From NCBI GenBank assembly GCA_022264855.1, contig JABYQU010000073.1, positions 1 through 64,000 of the forward strand: DNA of 64,000 bases, in the 5' to 3' direction. Position 1 is the first letter of the stretch. Each line of letters opens with the position of its first letter. This document shows positions 63,468-64,000 of the stretch, in pieces. The stretch is from Lenzites betulinus. Its lineage: Eukaryota > Basidiomycota > Agaricomycetes > Polyporales > Polyporaceae. The notes beneath the pieces were generated by a model, which was given only the letters and a program-made list of their open reading frames with translations, made no database searches and was not told where the DNA came from. The position numbers and the translations under genes are program-made.

Positions 63468-64000
63468 AGTTAGCAATACCCATGTGGCCAGGAATCCTCC
63501 ATATGAGTGGGGTATTGAACTCAGTGTTGGTCTGAGAAGGGAGGTCCCAGGGTTTATGTACCTCCCAGTAGTGCATCAACCACCATGTTAGCCTTGTGCA
63601 TATTTAAGCACAAGCCAAAACAATGCCCAGTGCTGTGCTTGGGTCCTGTGAGTATTCCTTATAGCTAATAACAAATGAGGGGATGTACCATGTAGTTTAT
63701 AGCTGGCTGTACATGTCCTTAAAGTATGCATGTGCATGCCTCATGCTGCTTAGGTAGCAGCCAACCAAAATATACCATGCACATGATGTTACAAATGCCA
63801 TTATGGTATTAAAAATCACTTAAGAGGTTTTTGTGTGTTCTTCATATGTAGCTGGTTGTGCACATTGAGATGAGAGAGAAGGAGATGTGTGCTTATAAGC
63901 CTATGAATTTGGGTGCTCAACTAATTGTGATTGGTATGTTGATTACTGTGTATATCATTTTGAATCTAAAAGTAATATATTGTTTGGTATGGTGCATGTT
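63468..64000. other. AT-rich DNA, nothing recognised
   Basis: The last 0.5 kb has the same AT-rich composition as 61.8-63.5 kb. I see no ORF, tRNA or repeat boundary in it. Confidence 0.4.

Noticed and set aside
1..64000. tRNA, rRNA or snRNA genes
   Set aside because: I looked for cloverleaf-like and A/B-box patterns by eye and found none I could defend; a covariance-model scan would be needed to exclude them.

Overview
The window reads as nuclear DNA from a filamentous basidiomycete, most likely a wood-decay agaricomycete such as a polypore. The protein-coding genes are split by many 50-60 base GT-AG introns. Two genes carry the DUF6533 membrane domain that is expanded in Agaricomycetes, and the secondary-metabolism and retrotransposon families are of agaricomycete type. 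No species is claimed. I spliced all exons by eye from reading frame and GT/AG signals, so exon edges are approximate.

Layout. 0-3 kb: 3' part of a vacuolar-type GH38 alpha-mannosidase. 3.15-4.0 kb: an apparently perfect 2 x 418 bp palindrome. 4.2-5.9 kb: an unrecognised tail-anchored protein. 6.6-9.5 kb: two tandem short-chain dehydrogenases. 11.7-15.2 kb: two tail-to-tail DUF6533 membrane proteins. 16.2-17.9 kb: an F-box/leucine-rich protein.

18-43 kb looks like a secondary-metabolism locus. It holds an intact cytochrome P450, a Tri5-type sesquiterpene synthase, a stand-alone NRPS-type adenylation protein, a Tri3-type acyltransferase, a multi-pass membrane protein and an HSL-type alpha/beta hydrolase. 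Decayed P450 pieces lie at 18.2, 34.6 and 40.6 kb, with a broken second hydrolase at 42.9 kb. A plausible working model is that the synthase makes a sesquiterpene skeleton, the P450 oxidises it, the acyltransferase esterifies it, and the hydrolase and adenylation protein supply or remove acyl groups. This is inference. Embedded in or next to the locus are metal-handling genes (ferric reductase, Ctr copper transporter) and a NADAR-domain protein.

From 43.45 kb on the window is transposon. A Ty3-type chromovirus (element 1) has inserted inside the second hydrolase gene. Its gag is cut at 48116 by the LTR of a second, 12.5 kb Ty3-like element (element 2, 48117-60572). Element 2 has near-identical 1.1 kb LTRs, two successive retropepsin-like domains separated by one in-frame TAG, two extra small ORFs, and a pol ORF. 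TATA-like tracts precede the extra ORFs and pol. Beyond 60.57 kb the sequence becomes AT-rich, without recognisable genes but with a long imperfect inverted repeat.
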